8,835 bases of DNA from Ignavibacteria bacterium UBA6906 (GTDB taxonomy: Bacteria; Bacteroidota; Ignavibacteria; UBA10030; UBA6906), in NCBI GenBank assembly GCA_002451155.1, contig DKBG01000078.1, forward strand, positions 5,240-14,074, written 5' to 3'. The first letter of the stretch is position 1. The number at the start of each line of letters is the position of its first letter. Shown piece after piece: positions 1 through 6,943 of this stretch. The notes beneath the pieces are model-generated. The model ran no database searches and was not told the DNA's origin. It was given only the letters and a program-made list of their open reading frames with translations. Both the position numbers and the translations under genes were made by a program.

Positions 1-2
1 AG

Positions 3-149
3 TACCGAAATACCCCGTTTGTTTTCCTTACGGGGATGAACGACATTACCGAAGTCAAGGCAGTCTCGAAGGCCGACTGCGACCTTCTTCTCCAGAAACC
101 CTTTCCGGTGGACAGCCTCATCCGGCTGTTCGCGGGCCGCGTAAAATAA
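3..149 (+). CDS. Response regulator receiver domain, C-terminal fragment (5' end outside window)
   Basis: An open frame runs from the window edge to a TAA at 147-149 and gives 48 residues. They match the last third of a CheY-like receiver domain. A hydrophobic beta4 strand PFVFLTG ends in the conserved Thr/Ser switch position. The invariant lysine follows in the beta5 motif LLLQKPF, then a short alpha5 helix (VDSLIRLF). The protein ends almost at once after alpha5, so no output domain follows the receiver; any other domain would have to lie upstream. The phospho-acceptor Asp is outside the window. Its partner kinase and target are unknown. The gene converges on the minus-strand operon, and its last codons overlap that operon's terminator. 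Confidence 0.8.
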   Translation, partial: YRNTPFVFLTGMNDITEVKAVSKADCDLLLQKPFPVDSLIRLFAGRVK

Positions 150-174
150 AAGCCCGCCCCAGACGGGACGGGCT
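143..174 (-). terminator. Rho-independent terminator of the kamA operon
   Basis: Bases 151-160 pair with 165-174 in a 10-bp GC-rich stem with one C/A mismatch and a 4-base loop (161-164). Read on the minus strand, the stem is followed by a T-rich run (TTTATTTTA, 150 down to 142), as expected of an intrinsic terminator. It lies about 50 bases beyond the kamA stop codon at 224-226. On the plus strand no T tract follows (CACACC), so it probably acts mainly on the minus-strand transcript. The T tract occupies the last codons and stop of the response-regulator gene. Confidence 0.85.
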
Positions 175-223
175 CACACCTGCGCCACGAAACCGCTATT
201 GCCCGAAGAAGACCACTCCTTCC

Positions 224-1360
224 TCAGACCTGGACTTTGTCCGGCTCGTAGGAGTGCTTCGGGCGCTTGGGCTTTCGAGCGTACTTCTTCTCGACGGTCG
301 GCGTCGGCACTTTCGGATCCTCCTCCACATCGGGATACGTGAAGATCTCGTATTTGTAGTTCCGGAGGATGATCTGATTGCCGTTCCGACCGAGGACGTA
401 CTGGGGCAAGAGCGGGATCTTCCCGCCACCGCCGGGGGCATCGATGACGTAGTACGGGATTGCGAGGCCGGATGTGTGACCCCGGAGCTTATCCATGATC
501 TCCAGTCCGACATTCACCGGTGTCCTGAAATGATTCGCCCCCTTTGTGATGTCCGCCTGGTACAGATAATACGGACGCACTCTCATCGCAAGAAGTTTCC
601 GCATCAATTCCAGCATGACGTCCGGATTATCGTTAACGCCTTTCATGAGGACGGCCTGGTTTCCGACAGGGATCCCCGCGTCGGCGAGCATTTCGCAGGC
701 GCGCTTTGCTTCCGGCGTGCATTCCCACGGGTGGTTGAAATGGGTGTTGATATAGATCGGGTGATACTTCTTGAGCATCCTGCAGAGCTTCGGCGTCACC
801 CTCTGCGGGAGAACGCACGGCATCTTTGTCCCGAGTCGGATGATTTCCACGTGGGGGATTGCACGAAGCCCGGAAATGATTCTCTCCAGCATGAAGTCTG
901 TCAGCATGAGCGGATCGCCGCCGGAGAGGATGACATCACGGACTTCCGGGTGCGCGGCGATATAGTCTATCCCATCCTGGATGTATTTCATGTTGATCTT
1001 GGTGGAGTCGCCAACCTTGCGCTTTCGGGTGCAGAAGCGGCAGTACATGGAGCACTGACTCGTCGTGAGAAACAGCACACGGTCAGGATACCTGTGAACA
1101 ATGCTCGGCACAGGGCTGTGGGAATCTTCTGCAAGTGGGTCTTCCGGTAATCCGTCCTCGTCGAGTTCCTTCCCGTCCGGGATACACTGAAGCCAGATCG
1201 GATCTCCGGGATAACGAATGAGGCTCAGATAGTACGGATTGATCCGGATATGGAAGAGCGAGTTCAGCCGCCCGGCGAGGGCCGGGTCGAAACCGAACCG
1301 TTCAACAAGATCCTTGGAACTGTCGACACTCTGCCGCAACATCTCTTGCCAGAGTTCCAT
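224..1360 (-). CDS. kamA: Lysine 2,3-aminomutase (KamA family, radical SAM and PLP)
   Basis: This 378-residue protein belongs to the radical-SAM aminomutases, which interconvert L-lysine and L-beta-lysine using a [4Fe-4S] cluster, S-adenosylmethionine and pyridoxal phosphate. The cluster motif CxxxCxxC is at C103, C107 and C110, followed by TR (R112, equivalent to the carboxylate-binding R134 of the Clostridium subterminale enzyme). The SAM-binding SGGDP is at 146-150, and the PLP lysine is K314 in PGGGGK. The two acidic residues that hold the lysine epsilon-amino group in the clostridial enzyme (D293, D330) are present as D270 (QAD) and D307 (IDAPGG), which favours lysine over glutamate as substrate. 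The zinc-binding cysteines of the clostridial enzyme are missing: the C268 position is N245, and the basic C-terminal tail has no cysteine. It is the last gene of the operon, 23 bp after the acetyltransferase gene. AGGG (1365-1368) sits close to the ATG and a better GGAGG (1374-1378) sits rather far. An EpmB-like role on EF-P is less likely because no epmA or efp gene is nearby. Confidence 0.9.
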   Translation of the reverse strand: MELWQEMLRQSVDSSKDLVERFGFDPALAGRLNSLFHIRINPYYLSLIRYPGDPIWLQCIPDGKELDEDGLPEDPLAEDSHSPVPSIVHRYPDRVLFLTTSQCSMYCRFCTRKRKVGDSTKINMKYIQDGIDYIAAHPEVRDVILSGGDPLMLTDFMLERIISGLRAIPHVEIIRLGTKMPCVLPQRVTPKLCRMLKKYHPIYINTHFNHPWECTPEAKRACEMLADAGIPVGNQAVLMKGVNDNPDVMLELMRKLLAMRVRPYYLYQADITKGANHFRTPVNVGLEIMDKLRGHTSGLAIPYYVIDAPGGGGKIPLLPQYVLGRNGNQIILRNYKYEIFTYPDVEEDPKVPTPTVEKKYARKPKRPKHSYEPDKVQV

Positions 1361-1383
1361 ATTTCCCTGTGATCCTCCAGATG

Positions 1384-1914
1384 TTATGAGAGATACTTTC
1401 CGTAGACGACCAGGTCGTCACCGACCCGGTAATAGTCCCGGATTCGTGCCAATTCCGAATATCCGCGTCTGAGATAGAATCCCCTCGTGCCTTCATAGCG
1501 CGGCTGGGACGAGGTCTCAGCGATCATCAACCGCCCCCCGCGACTCGTGACGAGTTCTTCGGCATGCCTGTTCAGGATTGTCCCGATTCCGCGGCCCTGG
1601 ACGTCAGGCCTGACCGCAATCCAGTAGAGATCGTATGTGGAGGCCGTTGCCGGCGTCGGACCGATGCAGTAATAACCGAGAACCGATCCCTCCTCCTCGC
1701 AGGTGCAGATGAGGTAGTCCTTCTGCTCCGGTCGCTGGAGTACGGTATCCACAAGCTCGGCTGCGATCGCAACCTCCTCCTCCGAGAAGAATCCGGTTGA
1801 CCGGAGAAGCCGAAGGATTGGTTCGCGATCGCCAGGGCGAAGGGGACGGACGGTCGCCCGGCTGATGCCGTTCGCCGGGAGGACCGTCTGCACGGTCTGA
1901 CCCACGTCGCTCAT
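1384..1914 (-). CDS. GNAT-family N-acetyltransferase
   Basis: This 176-residue protein has a single GNAT fold. Acetyl-CoA-binding motif A is clear at residues 101-111 (VRPDVQGRGIG), following the beta4 strand YDLYWIA. Motif B follows as GFYLRRGYSELARIRDYY (145-162). An acidic helix near residues 44-60 fits alpha1/alpha2. The protein should transfer an acetyl group from acetyl-CoA to an amine, but sequence does not give the substrate. Its ATG overlaps the stop of the upstream ATP-grasp gene by four bases (ATGA, 1911-1914), which implies translational coupling. Next to kamA it invites comparison with AblB, the beta-lysine N-epsilon-acetyltransferase. It is shorter than typical AblB proteins as I recall them, so orthology is not established. 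A small-molecule substrate made by the neighbouring enzymes is an inference from context. Confidence 0.85.
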   Translation of the reverse strand: MSDVGQTVQTVLPANGISRATVRPLRPGDREPILRLLRSTGFFSEEEVAIAAELVDTVLQRPEQKDYLICTCEEEGSVLGYYCIGPTPATASTYDLYWIAVRPDVQGRGIGTILNRHAEELVTSRGGRLMIAETSSQPRYEGTRGFYLRRGYSELARIRDYYRVGDDLVVYGKYLS

Positions 1915-3029
1915 GCCTTCCGGTACCGTTCCATGGCTACCTCAACAATTCGTCCGATCGTTTCAGGGAAGCCGAGACCGAACGCCCTGGCAGATCTGGC
2001 AAAGCCGGCATCATCCGAAATGTCGGGATTTGGGTTTACCTCAAGAACATAGGGGACCCCTTCCCTGCTCAGACGGAAGTCCACCCTGGCATAGTCCCTG
2101 CATCCGATCAGCGTGAAGCATTTGAGGGCCATCGCGCGGATCCGGGACTCCTGGCCCGCCGTCAGAACCGCCGGGCACATACCCTTCGTGCCTTCGTACG
2201 CGATCGTTCCCTGCATCCACTTCGCTTCATAACTCACGATCCTGTGCATCGATTCCGTCAACCCTGAAAAGTCGATCTCCGAGATTGGCAGGATTTCCGG
2301 TTCTTTGTTCCCCAGCAACGCGACATTCAGCTCCCTCCCGTCAATGTACTCTTCCACCAGGGCAGGCTGCTCGAATTCCTCGAAGATAAATCGTACCTGC
2401 TTGCGCAGTTCCCCGGCCGTATTGACTACGGACCGGTCCGAAATACCGACGCTCGCATCTTCCCGGGCGGGCTTGACGATCATGGGAAACTGCATCCCCT
2501 CCTCGGGAACAATTTTCTCGAGCGGATGAAAAACCTGGAACTTCGGTGTTTTGATCCCGTGGGAGGCAAGGATTTCCTTCACCCGTGGTTTATTAAGCGC
2601 GGTGCCGAGCGCGAGCGGACCGGCACCGGTGTAGGGAATCTTCAGTAGCTCATAGAGCCCGGCAACGTGCATTTCCTGAATTGCCTCGTTCTCCAGACTT
2701 TCAACGAGATTAAAGACGAGATCTGGTTTCTCAGAGAGCAAGTGACGGTAGAGCCTGTCGATGTCACTGTCCACGTTGAATGTCGACGGTCTATAACCGA
2801 GAGAGGAAAGAGCGGCCTTGATGTCCTCCATCTCCTCGAGAACACCGACTTCAGAAAGATCAATCATTTCCTGCGGTGTGAGATGTTTCTTCAGAACCGG
2901 TTCCTCCGTGCCTTTGGGCACCACCGATCCCTCCTTGAGCTGGCCGTTCTCACTGATGTACTTTCGCTGTTCCGCTTCTCCTGAAACAGGCTGATTATAG
3001 AGAACCGAAATCTTGAGCTTTTTGCCCAT
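1911..3029 (-). CDS. ATP-grasp ligase B, D-Ala-D-Ala-ligase fold (substrate unknown)
   Basis: From the ATG at 3029 the protein has 372 residues and the Ddl-type ATP-grasp layout. Its N-terminal strand is KISVLYN. The centre contains LNKPRVKEIL (K148), the ATP lysine in MIVKP (K186), and a phosphate-loop-like EDASVGIS (190-197). VEEYIDGRELNV (225-236) supplies adenine/ribose-side acids. SYEAKW (266-271) resembles the Ddl omega-loop region. The Mg ligands are D317, E330 and N332 in RVDF and LEVNPNP. The family forms peptide-like bonds through an acyl phosphate. The GGxSxE motif that Ddl uses near its first D-Ala is absent; a roughly 45-residue polar insert follows strand 1 instead. The Ddl acceptor motif after NxSPGMT is replaced by DISDDAGF, so D-Ala-D-Ala synthesis is doubtful. 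A longer reading to 3089 exists, but its 20 extra residues overlap the upstream gene. The ATG at 3029 has AAGGGG (3034-3039) at good spacing, overlapping the upstream stop codon. Confidence 0.85.
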   Translation of the reverse strand: MGKKLKISVLYNQPVSGEAEQRKYISENGQLKEGSVVPKGTEEPVLKKHLTPQEMIDLSEVGVLEEMEDIKAALSSLGYRPSTFNVDSDIDRLYRHLLSEKPDLVFNLVESLENEAIQEMHVAGLYELLKIPYTGAGPLALGTALNKPRVKEILASHGIKTPKFQVFHPLEKIVPEEGMQFPMIVKPAREDASVGISDRSVVNTAGELRKQVRFIFEEFEQPALVEEYIDGRELNVALLGNKEPEILPISEIDFSGLTESMHRIVSYEAKWMQGTIAYEGTKGMCPAVLTAGQESRIRAMALKCFTLIGCRDYARVDFRLSREGVPYVLEVNPNPDISDDAGFARSARAFGLGFPETIGRIVEVAMERYRKA

Positions 3030-3033
3030 AAAT

Positions 3034-3039
3034 CCCCTT
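3034..3039 (-). promoter_or_regulatory. Ribosome binding site deciding the ligase B start
   Basis: On the minus strand, AAGGGG lies four bases before the ATG at 3029-3027 and overlaps the TAA stop (3040-3038) of ligase A. This supports the short form of ligase B and suggests that a ribosome finishing ligase A can reinitiate on ligase B. Confidence 0.7.
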
Positions 3040-4195
3040 AGTTGGTGCCCTTTTGTTGAGATGCCCAATCCGGCCCAAAAAAGCCCCATCGCTGCAAGGC
3101 AATCTCCAGTACGCCGTTAATCAGCTCATTATAAGAAACTCCCGCTGCACGAGCAGCCTTCGGGAAGCAGGAATGGTCTTCGGGTCTCGGCAAAATCCCG
3201 GGAAGCGGATTGAGCTCCAGGATGTGCGGCTTTCCTCGCGCGTCGCAACGAATATCAATACGAGCCCAGTCGCGGCATCGTAACACCCTGTAGGCCTTGC
3301 GGCACAACGTTTCAATTTCTTCTCGCAGCGATTCGGGCAACGGTGCGGGACACTCAAATATTTCGAGCGGCGTCTCCCGCGTATCCCATACCCACTTTGC
3401 CTCGTAGGAGTAAATCGGGTTCGCACCCGCGGGGAACGAATCAAATTTGATCTCTACGACGGGGAACACGGTCAACGCATCGCCGTTCCCCATGATTGCG
3501 ACGGTGAACTCCCTCCCCTGAAGAAACTCTTCGATCAGCGCCGGCTCATGATACAGGTCGAGGATCGTCCCCACTTCCCGTTCCAGCTCTTCAGGTGTTC
3601 GAACCACACAGGAATCATACACGCCTTTGCTCGATCCTTCGTGCAGTGGTTTGACGATCGAGGGGAACCGGAGCCGCACATCCTGAAGTTCCTCAATGGA
3701 AGAGACGACACTGAACGGCGCGGTTGGCACACCGTAGTGCGCGAGAATTTCCTTCGCGCGCGATTTGTCGAGACAGATCCCGAGTGTCAGGGGATCGGAC
3801 CCGAGATATGGGATCTGCAACATCTCGAGGATCGCGGGAATCTGAGACTCGCGCGACGAGCCATGAAGTCCCTCGGCAATGTTGAACACGAAATCGAAAT
3901 CGCGTTGCCGTAATCGCTCGAACGCGTCTTCATTCGCCTCAATCATCCGGACCTGATGATGCTCTTCGAGAGCCGCGCGCACCGCATCGACCGTTTCCAT
4001 CGTATCCCATTCTGCATACAGGTCGTTGACGCGAACGGGATCTGTTCGTGACACGGGTGACTTCACACCAGGAGCGATGCCGACAGGAGAGAAAGAGGAG
4101 GGAAAAGTCGCAGAAGGAATCGCTGACGTGCCGGCCTTCGGTGATTCAGGAGTTACTACTTCCTCTTTGACATTATATACAAGAGCGATCGTCAC
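3038..4195 (-). CDS. ATP-grasp ligase A, D-Ala-D-Ala-ligase fold (substrate unknown)
   Basis: This is the first operon gene and a paralogue of ligase B. From a GTG at 4195-4193 it has 385 residues. Landmarks are strand 1 (TIALVYN), IPYLGSDPLTLG (128-139), LDKSRAKEIL (K144), ATP lysine K182 in IVKP, loop HEGSSKG (185-191), IEEFLQGREFTVAI (221-234), YSYEAKW (262-268), and Mg ligands D314, E327 and N329 in RIDIR and LELNPLPG. Residues about 11-55, just after strand 1, are rich in Pro, Ser, Ala and Thr and look disordered; they sit where Ddl carries its GGxSxE substrate motif. The frame stays open upstream to an ATG at 4492, but those 99 residues have no family resemblance and run through the promoter. 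GTG fits the fold, though its upstream Shine-Dalgarno is weak. An in-frame CTG at 4231 has GGAG five bases before it and is an alternative. The family joins two carboxylate/amine substrates with ATP; Ddl identity is unlikely here. Confidence 0.8.
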   Translation of the reverse strand: MTIALVYNVKEEVVTPESPKAGTSAIPSATFPSSFSPVGIAPGVKSPVSRTDPVRVNDLYAEWDTMETVDAVRAALEEHHQVRMIEANEDAFERLRQRDFDFVFNIAEGLHGSSRESQIPAILEMLQIPYLGSDPLTLGICLDKSRAKEILAHYGVPTAPFSVVSSIEELQDVRLRFPSIVKPLHEGSSKGVYDSCVVRTPEELEREVGTILDLYHEPALIEEFLQGREFTVAIMGNGDALTVFPVVEIKFDSFPAGANPIYSYEAKWVWDTRETPLEIFECPAPLPESLREEIETLCRKAYRVLRCRDWARIDIRCDARGKPHILELNPLPGILPRPEDHSCFPKAARAAGVSYNELINGVLEIALQRWGFFGPDWASQQKGTN

Positions 4196-4272
4196 TTGGG
4201 GACGAGGAAGCTTTGGTAGAGATGAATCCAGAAAATCTCCGATAAAGTTGAACTCACTGTTTGTTGGTGATA

Positions 4273-4300
4273 AATATAGCCTTTTAATGATCGTTGTCAA
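4273..4300 (-). promoter_or_regulatory. Promoter of the ATP-grasp/GNAT/kamA operon
   Basis: On the minus strand a perfect -35 TTGACA (4300-4295) is followed after 16 bases by TATATT (4278-4273), five of six matches to the -10 box. It also reads as TTG-N19-TAnnTTTA, close to the Bacteroidota-type pattern. Transcription would start near 4266. That gives a leader of about 70 bases to the GTG start of ligase A and puts the upstream in-frame ATG outside the message. The surrounding bases are locally AT-rich compared with the genes around them. Confidence 0.7.
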
Positions 4301-4659
4301 GAAAAAAGTGAGTGTGCCGCGGTCAACTCGCTGTCCGACCGATGACATCCTCCGGCGACCCGGTGGGACCGCGGACCAGCTGGTGAGTAACTCCGTCAGA
4401 CATCTCTCCGATGAACCGATGACCTCAGAGGAGCGACGTCGGAGTGATCGAGTGCAATCACCCCCGCACGAATGTCTCCGGTCATCTGACAACGCATCCG
4501 CCCGGATGCGGGCGACGGCGGCGGAGGGATGCGCTGTCCGATTCGGTCACTGCCCCGAACCCAGCACAAACGTCAATTGCAGCGATAATTCTCAACATTC
4601 TCGAGGATAATCCGACGAACGGAGACCGCAGGGGAGGTGCAAACGAGGGAGGAAAGGTG
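4301..4659. other. 360-bp region with no convincing gene between recG and the operon promoter
   Basis: No frame here gives a protein with recognisable features or a good ribosome site. The short frames that exist are Arg/Ser/Pro-rich, as expected of GC-rich non-coding DNA. I see no tRNA-like fold and no clear intrinsic terminator for recG. The one notable structure is a perfect inverted repeat at 4493-4510. A small RNA or an extended regulatory region for the operon cannot be excluded by eye. Confidence 0.5.
4493..4510. repeat. Perfect 8-bp inverted repeat with 2-base gap
   Basis: CGCATCCG (4493-4500) and CGGATGCG (4503-4510) form a perfect dyad around CC. It lies about 150 bp past the recG stop and about 190 bp upstream of the operon promoter. 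No T run follows on either strand, so a terminator is not supported. A hairpin in a recG 3' tail or a dimeric regulator site are both possible. Confidence 0.45.
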
Positions 4660-6909
4660 TCAACCGACTCGTAGTAGTGCGAGGTCTTCCTTGAAGCGGT
4701 GCCGCAGCTGATCGGCGAGCCCCCTGTGCGACGGATCCGAGAGCGAGGGGTCGTTCCTGACAAGATCGAACGCATCCTGGCGTGCCTCAGCCAGAACCGC
4801 TCCGTCCGAGACGATATTGGCAACTCTGAACTCAGGGATTCCACTCTGGCGCGTTCCAAAGAAATCACCCGGCCCCCGAAGCTCCAGGTCGATCTCGGCA
4901 ATCCTGAATCCGTCGTTCGTCGCAGCCATCGCTGCGAGTCGCCGCTCCGCCAGCCGCTCCTCCTCCACGGCGCCGGGTTTTCCGCCAACCCGGGCGGCCC
5001 GGTCAACAATCCATCGCCTGGACAGGAGAATACAGTAGGATTGGTCCGCCCCCCTCCCTACCCTTCCCCTCAACTGGTGAAGCTGGGAAAGGCCGAACCG
5101 CTCTGCATCCTCGATGACCATGACCGTCGCATTTGGTATGTCGATCCCGACCTCGATAACTGTGGTGGCCACCAGAACATCAATCCGTTTTGCTTTGAAG
5201 TCCTCCATGATCCTGTCTTTCTCTTCCGAGGCAAGCCGGCCATGGATCAGGGCGACGCGGAGGTCGGCGAATATCTTCTCCTTCAGCTCCTCGTAGTGTA
5301 ACGTCGCCGCCTTGAGATCGACCTTTTCCGACTCCTCGATGAGGGGATAGACATAGTAGGCCTGCCGCCCGCCGCGTACCTGCTCATGGACGAAGGAATG
5401 CACACTTTCCCGTTCACCTTCATGCTTCAGGAGCGTGCGAATCGGTTTCCTTCCCTCAGGCAGCTCGTCGATGACCGAGACGTCAAGGTCGCCGTAGAGC
5501 GTGAGGGAAAGGGTCCGTGGAATCGGCGTGGCGGTCATAACCAGGACGTCAGGGTTTTCGCCTTTGGTTCGCACCAGCGCGCGCTGCATGACGCCGAAGC
5601 GATGTTGCTCATCAATCACGACCAGACCAAGCCTGGGAAAGGAGACTCCCTTTTCAAACAGGGCGTGGGTCCCGACAACGATCTGAGCGCTCCCGCGCCT
5701 CACATCCTCGAGAACATCCTGTCGAAGTTTGCTCCGTTGCGCTCCGATGAGCAGGCGGATGTTCACCTGAAGCCCGTCGAGTACCCGGACAAGCGTCTTG
5801 TAGTGCTGCTCGGCGAGAATTTCCGTCGGCGCCATCAGCAGGGCCTGATACCCGTTTTCAACAACAATCAGCATTGCGAGGAGGGCAACGACCGTCTTGC
5901 CGCTTCCCACGTCGCCCTGCAGGAGGCGGTTCATCGGCCTGGCGGAGGCCATATCGGAGGTTATCTCATTCACCACCCGCACCTGCGCCTTCGTAAGCGT
6001 GAACGGAAGCGACTCAACGAGCCGTCTCGCGAGCGCGCTCTTCACCGAAAACGGAATTCCCTCCTCATTCTTCGCGCTGTGTCGTCTGAGAGCAAGCTTC
6101 AGCTGAAACTGAAAGAATTCCTCGTATTTGAGCCGCCGCAGACCTTCCGGGATATCATCGAGGGACGAGGGAAAGTGCGCACACCGGATCGCCTCTGCGA
6201 GGGGGAGAAGTGACCGGATCCGAATCAGGTCCGGTGGCAGGGTCTCCGGGACCCGGTCCAGATAGGTCCTGATTGCGGCGTGCAATACGCGTCGAAATCC
6301 ACCGCTGTCGAGACCTGCACGTGCAAGATCCTGTCCGGAAGGGTATACAGGAATGAGTCCGCCGGTATTCAGGAGGCTGGTCCATTGCATCTCCCCCTCT
6401 TCTCCCGACGATGAAAGCCTGTCGATATCGGGATGGACGAACTGAAGCACGTTTGCGTACCAGGATGGTTGTCCCGAGACGGCGAGAACTTCTCCTATGC
6501 GAAAAGCCCTGCGCCAGTATTGCACACCCCCGAACCAGACACACTGCATGGAGCCGGTCCTGTCGGCAAGGACGAGAACAAACCGCGCGCGCCTGCCCGA
6601 TCCAAGTACGCGGTGGCTTCTCACCTCCCCCATGACGGTGACGTCTTTCCGGACGCCTGGCAGATCGGGGTCCGACTTGGACAGGTCAGGCTGGAGAGAA
6701 GGTTCTGCTGCGTAGTCTCCGCGACGGAGGTCCGCTATGGTGACAATCGCGGATCGATCGAGGAATCTCCGGGGAACATAGAAGAAAAGGTCGAAGAGGT
6801 CATGAATCCCAACGCCCGCGAGCGCGGCCGCCTTCCTCGGTCCAATTCCCTTCATGAACTGGACGGAAGTCGTGAAGACCGAAGAAGGAGATTCCCTGAT
6901 GGAGGTCAT
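4660..6909 (-). CDS. recG: ATP-dependent DNA helicase RecG
   Basis: RecG is a superfamily-2 helicase that remodels stalled replication forks and Holliday junctions. From the ATG at 6909 it has 749 residues, somewhat longer than the 693-residue E. coli enzyme. The N-terminal part carries KGIGPRKAAAL (20-30) and VPRRFLDRS (45-53), typical of RecG. The OB-fold wedge domain spans about 88-165. Helicase motifs follow: TKAQ (306-309), Walker A GDVGSGKT (332-339), APTEILAEQH (360-369), DEQH (433-436), TATPIPRTL (459-467), ATTVIEVGID (581-590) and RGRVGRG (614-620). The C-terminal translocation region has LRGPGDFFGTRQSG (677-690). The open frame extends to 7161, but that part overlaps the permease gene in another frame and has no RecG character. 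The start has no strong Shine-Dalgarno; ATG at 6855 (MKGIGP) is an alternative. It lies 34 bp after the permease gene and is probably cotranscribed with it. Confidence 0.95.
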   Translation of the reverse strand: MTSIRESPSSVFTTSVQFMKGIGPRKAAALAGVGIHDLFDLFFYVPRRFLDRSAIVTIADLRRGDYAAEPSLQPDLSKSDPDLPGVRKDVTVMGEVRSHRVLGSGRRARFVLVLADRTGSMQCVWFGGVQYWRRAFRIGEVLAVSGQPSWYANVLQFVHPDIDRLSSSGEEGEMQWTSLLNTGGLIPVYPSGQDLARAGLDSGGFRRVLHAAIRTYLDRVPETLPPDLIRIRSLLPLAEAIRCAHFPSSLDDIPEGLRRLKYEEFFQFQLKLALRRHSAKNEEGIPFSVKSALARRLVESLPFTLTKAQVRVVNEITSDMASARPMNRLLQGDVGSGKTVVALLAMLIVVENGYQALLMAPTEILAEQHYKTLVRVLDGLQVNIRLLIGAQRSKLRQDVLEDVRRGSAQIVVGTHALFEKGVSFPRLGLVVIDEQHRFGVMQRALVRTKGENPDVLVMTATPIPRTLSLTLYGDLDVSVIDELPEGRKPIRTLLKHEGERESVHSFVHEQVRGGRQAYYVYPLIEESEKVDLKAATLHYEELKEKIFADLRVALIHGRLASEEKDRIMEDFKAKRIDVLVATTVIEVGIDIPNATVMVIEDAERFGLSQLHQLRGRVGRGADQSYCILLSRRWIVDRAARVGGKPGAVEEERLAERRLAAMAATNDGFRIAEIDLELRGPGDFFGTRQSGIPEFRVANIVSDGAVLAEARQDAFDLVRNDPSLSDPSHRGLADQLRHRFKEDLALLRVG

Positions 6910-6943
6910 ACAGACTGCAAGATACCGCCCGATTCCGCTATAT

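Noticed and set aside
254..1150. Plus-strand open frame of 298 codons opposite kamA
   Set aside because: kamA on the other strand has every catalytic motif, and the antisense product has no recognisable motif or ribosome site.
224..1360. KamA as the EF-P modification enzyme EpmB
   Set aside because: No epmA or efp gene is in the window, and the C-terminal tail after the PLP region is more like full KamA than short EpmB. Not fully excluded.
3030..3089. Twenty-residue N-terminal extension of ligase B
   Set aside because: It overlaps the end of ligase A, whereas the ATG at 3029 has a good AAGGGG ribosome site.
4493..4510. Inverted repeat as the recG terminator
   Set aside because: There is no T tract on either strand, and it lies about 150 bases beyond the recG stop.
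4026..4610. Plus-strand frame of 194 codons spanning the ligase A start and the gap
   Set aside because: Half of it is antisense to ligase A, the rest is Arg/Ser-rich, and it has no ribosome site or family signal.
5386..6213. Plus-strand open frame of 275 codons opposite recG
   Set aside because: It is antisense to the helicase core of recG; its composition is a codon-bias shadow.
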